This document shows, piece after piece, positions 59,590-64,000 of a DNA stretch of 64,000 bases. Position numbers and translations under genes: made by a program. The stretch comes from Takakia lepidozioides (Eukaryota > Streptophyta > Takakiopsida > Takakiales > Takakiaceae): the NCBI GenBank assembly GCA_030704615.1, contig CM060731.1:77294756-77358755 (forward strand), read 5' to 3'. Each line of letters starts with the position of its first letter. Positions within the stretch are counted from its first letter, which is position 1. A model generated the notes under the pieces. That model worked only from the letters and a program-made list of their open reading frames with translations. It made no database searches and had not been told where the DNA came from.

Positions 59590-59760
59590 GCGCGTGGTGA
59601 CGCGGTCTTCAAGTGTGATGACGTGGAATGAGCCCCGTGATGTGGCATTGGCGCAAGGTGACGTGGCGTGATCGCAGTTGCGCTCACGTGACCAGGCTCA
59701 CGCCGAGGCATCCCTGCACAAGGATGGAGTCTTCCCGCCGTGGATATGGACTCCCAGCAG
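59590..59760. repeat. TGACGTGGCGTGA repeat cluster, right
   Basis: GC-rich stretch with GATGACGTGGAATGAGC, GGTGACGTGGCGTGATCGC and GCTCACGTGACC. It shares words with 48150-48330, on the far side of the transposase and methyltransferase genes. Confidence 0.5.
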
Positions 59761-59879
59761 ATCTGGCGGTGGTTAGGGTGCCAATGCAAATGATTGAGAA
59801 TGTACCACAGGGATCAAGCGCTCCAACCGTTGATTAGCACTACCACAAATCTGACGGACGTAGACAGCCCGCGACGCGT

Positions 59880-61130
59880 CGAACGATCTTGACGATCCAA
59901 CGGATGACATACGGCACATCGCGGAGTTAAGCCGCTCACCGTCCGTTCGATCGTCAAGATCTCAATCTCAATCTCAAGATCTCGATCGCAATCCAACGGC
60001 GGTGATGTTTGATCTAACCCCCAGGTGTCACCATAAACCCTACCTTTATTTTGTGAGAGAGCGTCATTTGACCCAACTCTCAACTATGGAGGGTTAGGTC
60101 AAACACGTTTATTTTTGTTTTTGGGCTTTTGTTTTTGGGTCGGACGAAAGTCATTTGATTGCAAAGACCTCGACGTGTGCGCCGAAGTTCGACATCACCA
60201 TCCGCAATTGATTGTTATTTTGTTTTTAATTTTTTTCTCTGGGAAGCAGAGAGATGTTGGATCGAACGGATGGGAGGACCAGTTTTTTCTTTTTAATTCC
60301 ATATGTACTATTTGTTTATTTTCCACTTAGTTGTCATCTATTATCAACCTTTTATTTTACCTGAATGTGCACCTCAGTGGCGGCTGGGGTTATTTTTTGT
60401 GGTGGGCTCAATAATTAAGACCTCGATGTGTACGTCGAACCTCAATAGTTAAGACCTCGGCGTGTGCACCGAGGTTCGACGGAACCCTCAGCAGCTGATT
60501 TTTTATTTTTTGGCTTTTTTTTCGGAGGCTCGGAAACCATTGGATCACAGAGATCCAACGGACGGGAGGACCTACTGCTAATTTTTACCCTATTTTTTAT
60601 ATTTTATTTTCTAGTTAGATATTATCTACTTTCTATTTCTTATTATATGTGCAAAACAACGTGAAATTACCTGCAGAGAGTAATTATAAATCTAGTCCTA
60701 CAAGGCAAAGCAAACAAAGGGCGCAAAAATCGAACCTGTAACCTTTTGACCCAGATTCGTCAATCATACCAACAGACTACACATGAGATTTTGAAAAATC
60801 TATCGTTCATAGTATATATATTGAACACAAAGTAATAAGGAGCAATTCAAATGTTGAAGTGCGCCAAGTTGTTTTTTTATTTTTTGTTATGGAAATCTAA
60901 TGTCTATTATTTTTTATATTTTGTTTTGTTTTATATTGGGTTTTTTTTCTCCTGGGCTGGAGGCCGTTGGATCACAAAGATCTAACGTCCGTCCGTTCAG
61001 GTATTATTGGAATTTATAATATTTTTTTTATTTTTTATTTTAATATACTTTACATTTCTGTGTTGGGTTTTTCGAAGCCGTCGGATTTTGAAGATCCAAC
61101 GGCGTAGAGATCTCACCTAAACGTCAGCGC
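59880..61130. repeat. Hairpin-rich repeats built on GATCCAACGG
   Basis: Repeated pairs of GTTGGATC and GATC(C/T)AACGG, for example near 60535-60560, 60965-60990 and 61078-61102. Two copies of a longer unit begin AAGACCTCGACGTGTGCG (60165) and AAGACCTCGGCGTGTGCA (60451), and both end GGGAGGACC. An inverted pair GATCTTGACGATC and GATCGTCAAGATC lies at about 59890 and 59950. Tracts of T separate the units. No gene was recognised. Confidence 0.7.
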
Positions 61131-61139
61131 AGGGGTGGC

Positions 61140-61800
61140 GTCTAGGGCTAGGTCTCTTAGAGACCCCCGCCGTTGGATCTTTCCAATCCAACGGACGTTG
61201 GGTTTTGTTGTTTTGTTTTAATTTGTTTTTTGGTGGCTGATCCCGCTGACTTTTCCAGGCCTCGTGGACCCACACCAGGCCGCATGCCGGCGCGTCGCCA
61301 CAAGCCAATGGACGATGGTTTTTTTTTTTTTTTTTTTTTTGGGGTGGCGGTGGCCTTTGATGGCGCTGGGGATGCACGCTCGCCACGTGTCCAGGTGCGG
61401 TAGTTTTTTTTTGTTTTTGTTTTGTTTTTTTTCTTAAAATTGTGGTGGCGGCGTCTGCTGACGGTGCCGACGCACGCTTGGCGCGACCGCACGTGGCCAG
61501 ACGCGGAAGTTTATTTATTTTTATTTTTATTTTTTTGTTTATTTATTTATATTTAATTTGTTGGGTGGCGGCGCCCGCCGACCCACGCCAGGCCGCACGC
61601 TCGGTGCGTCGCCACATGGCCACGTGTCGTCGCGCTGGTGTTTTTTTGTTTTTAAGGGTTTCATTTTTCAGGGCTTTGTGAAAGCTGTTGGATCCAGCAT
61701 CCAGCATCCAACGACCAGGGTCGACATTGTTTATTTTGTCTTTCATTTAGCTGATGCCGTTGGATCTGGCCAGATCCAACGCAGGGGGTTTGCCCTAACT
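61140..61800. repeat. GC-rich tandem repeat alternating with T tracts
   Basis: About 115-base units, GC-rich (GGTGGCGGCG...CACGC...GGCCACGTG) and divided by T runs of 15 or more, start near 61330, 61440 and 61562. GATCCAACGG hairpins flank them at 61170 and 61765. Antisense and sense open frames in this part follow from the composition. Confidence 0.75.
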
Positions 61801-61939
61801 CTTCAGCCACCACCTCTACTGTGAGTAGGGACGTTGAAGCTGCTGCGAGTCGAGAGATTGCGAGAGAGAGGGACAGAGCTTGGAGCGGTGGAGCTGCGGA
61901 GCGTTAGAGTGGCGGGCTGGTGCATAGGGGCATCACTTC

Positions 61940-62345
61940 ACATTTGGGTTTCCTAGCCTAAGAGAGAGAATGAGGAAGATGAGAGAGAGAGCAATGAGCA
62001 ATGCATGTTTTAGGTTCATTTTCAATCTCACTTTCTTTTCACCTTGTGTTTGCTGTTGGGGTTTCTTGCCCTAAGAGAGAGAGAAGGAGAGAGAGAGGGG
62101 AGAGATGGTAAGGCATTGAAAACTGAATATTGTCTTAAAGTTTCCAACAAAATGTCCATTGCATCTCCTTTCCTCTTAGCTTCTATTTGCTGTTTGGGCT
62201 TCCCGTCCTAAGAGATAGAGAAGGAGGGAGAAGGGAGAGAGGCAAGGGGATTAAATTAGATAATAAATTTATTATCTTCAGGTTGCGGCAATTGCAATCT
62301 TCATTTCCCTGTGAGCTTCTATTTGTTGTTCGGGCTTCCCGACCC
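61940..62345. repeat. AGAGAGA tandem repeat, four diverged copies
   Basis: Units of about 105-140 bases carry GGG(T/C)TTCC(T/C)...CCTAAGAGAGAGA near 61943, 62048, 62187 and 62319, followed by GA-rich runs. No gene was recognised. Confidence 0.7.
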
Positions 62346-62894
62346 CGAGTTATTTTCAGGTCTTCTAATGGCTTTGGTACAGTAGACTAGGGCCAACCAG
62401 AAGTTATTGTCATTACCACCATATTGGTTACCTTGTTTTCCATTGTCCTTATTAGATCTCTTTTTATACCTTTCAAGCTAATAGATGTATTTGTGGAAGG
62501 GTCAATCAGTGGATAGAGGGCATTTGAAGCATCTAGACACACCGAAACACTTCGACATGGCATCCAGTAGCAGGTAAATGCAGACTTATTAATTCATTGT
62601 GTTGTCTTGTTTTCCTTGATTTCTATTGTCTTTTCTTGTCTTAACTTGGCTCCAAACCATAGATCCAAAACTGTAACACCCAAATGCAAAGAGCCCCAAA
62701 CTTTCAAATCGATTTCGAATTCTACTGCAATTTCAATTGTTAATGTAATGCACTGCACATGCATAAACAATGCATAGGAAATGAATTGAGCGTTACTTGT
62801 ACCATGGAAACACTACTTGTAACCACCCAAATTCCCAAATATGAGACAACAAATCATAAGACCATATGCGTACACGATCGATAGTGAGTCGTAG
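62346..62894. other. Intergenic, no gene recognised
   Basis: AT-rich sequence without a supported frame or clear repeat. Confidence 0.4.
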
Positions 62895-63372
62895 AACGTC
62901 GACATTAATGTCTAGAAAGTCTAGAAAGTCTAGAAATATAGCAAACAACTTCCTGGTTCACGTAATCATGAAAAGCTAATGTCAGGAACATCGATATGAG
63001 TGTCGACGTTGTGGAGATTAATGAGGTCAGGTTAGGTTGGGAAATGCGGTTCAAAGAGGTTGGGTTAGGTTCGGTTTTCATGAGATTGAGTTTCACTGAC
63101 GTCAATTTGGATTCTTGTACTGAGGTAAGATGCGGCAGGCTAGGTTGGGTGAGGTTTTTACATTAGCGTCTTCGTGGCGAAATGTCCCACTATTTCTTGA
63201 CATATTTATCTGGAACCTCGACATTTGCGTCGACGTTCATTAGACCTGATGTAAAATCTTTTGTCCCTTGCTTAGGATCATACTGAATTCGACATAGGTA
63301 GTAGAAGAAATGTTCCAAAAAATAGTACTCCTTAGTCTCCTCCAAAGGGACGTCGATATTCATGTCGACGTT
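62895..63372. repeat. Second cluster of 24-bp palindromes
   Basis: AACGTCGACATTAATGTC at 62895, then AACATCGATATGAG with TGTCGACGTT at 62987-63010, AACCTCGACATTTG with CGTCGACGTT at 63214-63237, and ACGTCGATATTCATG with TCGACGTT at 63350-63372. They match those near the DUF7869 gene at 45.7-47.7 kb. Confidence 0.7.
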
Positions 63373-63507
63373 GAGAATTTGGAACAAATTTTTTAGAGAG
63401 GTAGGACCAAATTAATTTTCTGTTTGAGTGAACTGAGGCAGTTCGTAGGTGGTTGTGTAGGAGTGATTACTCTGGAAAGGATGAAACGACCCAATACTGA
63501 TCGAGCT

Positions 63508-63926
63508 TTTACCCAATTTCCGGAACTCCCGAATACGAGCTTCCGGACTTCATTGAACCACCTGAAATAGGCTACTCATCATCCGGTTCAAAGGCAGTGG
63601 ACTCGTCTGGATATTGTCTGTCCTCCCCTGAGTATATGCCAACCTCACCACAATACATTCGTTCCTCTAAACGAGATAGCCAACGGCCATATGAATACAT
63701 GTTATTCTACCCTACCTATGTTCCAGAAACATACAGTCCAGAGACTTACGTTCCACGCACGTCATACCCCGAAGAATATGAACTACCCATGGACAATGTC
63801 TGTGCCGAGATTCTTGGGCTGTCGGGAACTCAAGGTCAAGATCAAAAGATAAGTCCTCTTTTGGAACCTGTTTGGTTAGGCCGAATCTATTGTGATGAAG
63901 ACACTGGTCTCTGGACATTTGAGTAA
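63508..63926 (+). CDS. Tyr/Pro-rich open frame, possibly a 3' exon
   Basis: A frame open from about 63508 to the TAA at 63924-63926, without an ATG at its start, so an upstream exon is likely. It contains repeated GTPEYELPDF, LSSPEYMPTSPQYI, PTYVPETYSPETYVP and SYPEEYELP, loosely like RNA polymerase II tail repeats, and ends PVWLGRIYCDEDTGLWTFE. An AATAAAAG polyadenylation-like signal follows at about 63980. I do not recognise the protein. It lies beside the second palindrome cluster. Confidence 0.4.
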
Positions 63927-64000
63927 TGTTGTCTCATTGTTGAGGAATGTGTTGTAAATCTCAGTTGCTCTCTGATGTGAATAAAAGATGAATCTTTACA

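Noticed and set aside
61117-61492. Antisense frames with poly-Lys stretches
   Set aside because: They come from long T tracts and GC-rich repeats; no conserved domain and no plausible gene structure.

Overview
This is a repeat-rich stretch of a streptophyte nuclear genome, most likely a land plant. Two ordinary plant genes sit near 24-28 kb: a chloroplast CPP1/DUF3353 membrane protein and a small two-exon plant protein. Almost everything else is transposable elements and satellite DNA. I cannot name the species. No rRNA, tRNA or CRISPR was seen.

Layout. (1) 1-17.6 kb: a large decayed Mutator-like element (MULE). It has a C2HC/BED-type zinc-finger gene, a multi-exon gene fusing a GDT-repeat region to a Ulp1/C48 protease, and a convergent, 3'-truncated MULE transposase. 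It is bordered by arrays of TGTAACCC units (left) and the reverse complement GGGTTACA (right). The left array holds a piece of a DUF7869-type gene. The same short motif fills introns and is also the codon repeat of the GDT protein. (2) 17.6-23 kb: a non-autonomous hAT-like element with 8-bp target duplication, a Ty3/gypsy gag remnant with primer-binding site, and an inverted-repeat element. (3) 23.9-28.3 kb: the two plant genes. (4) 29.3-31.9 kb: a 3' copia fragment with its LTR, then two hAT-like MITEs side by side sharing a target duplication. (5) 32-34.6 kb: tandem repeats; 35.3 kb: a possible small secreted protein. (6) 37.9-40.8 kb: a broken LINE. (7) 41.5-43.8 kb: an AT-rich satellite with about 170-bp monomers in a higher-order repeat of about 1.22 kb. 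(8) 43.8-47.7 kb: a DUF7869 element with about 24-bp palindromes. (9) 48-59.7 kb: a second MULE-type transposase (SWIM, C-x-x-H) on the minus strand, divergent from a roughly 1,170-residue gene joining a ParB-like domain to a beta-type (permuted) DNA-methyltransferase-like domain, with hairpin clusters in two introns. (10) 59-64 kb: several tandem repeats, GATCCAACGG hairpins, more of the 24-bp palindromes and a Tyr/Pro-rich open frame.

The most unusual item is the transposon-associated ParB-methyltransferase gene. Its introns carry a dozen related palindromes, recalling ParB-parS pairs, though that link is only inference. Second is the MULE whose inverted termini, introns and protein-coding repeat all come from one 8-9 bp motif. 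Both systems are decayed here: frameshifts are common, and several in-frame TAG stops sit where CAG (or TGG) would restore the frame, as expected if CHG-methylated cytosines were deaminated.

Exon borders were placed by hand from GT-AG signals and frame continuity. Family names come from motif recognition, not from database searches.
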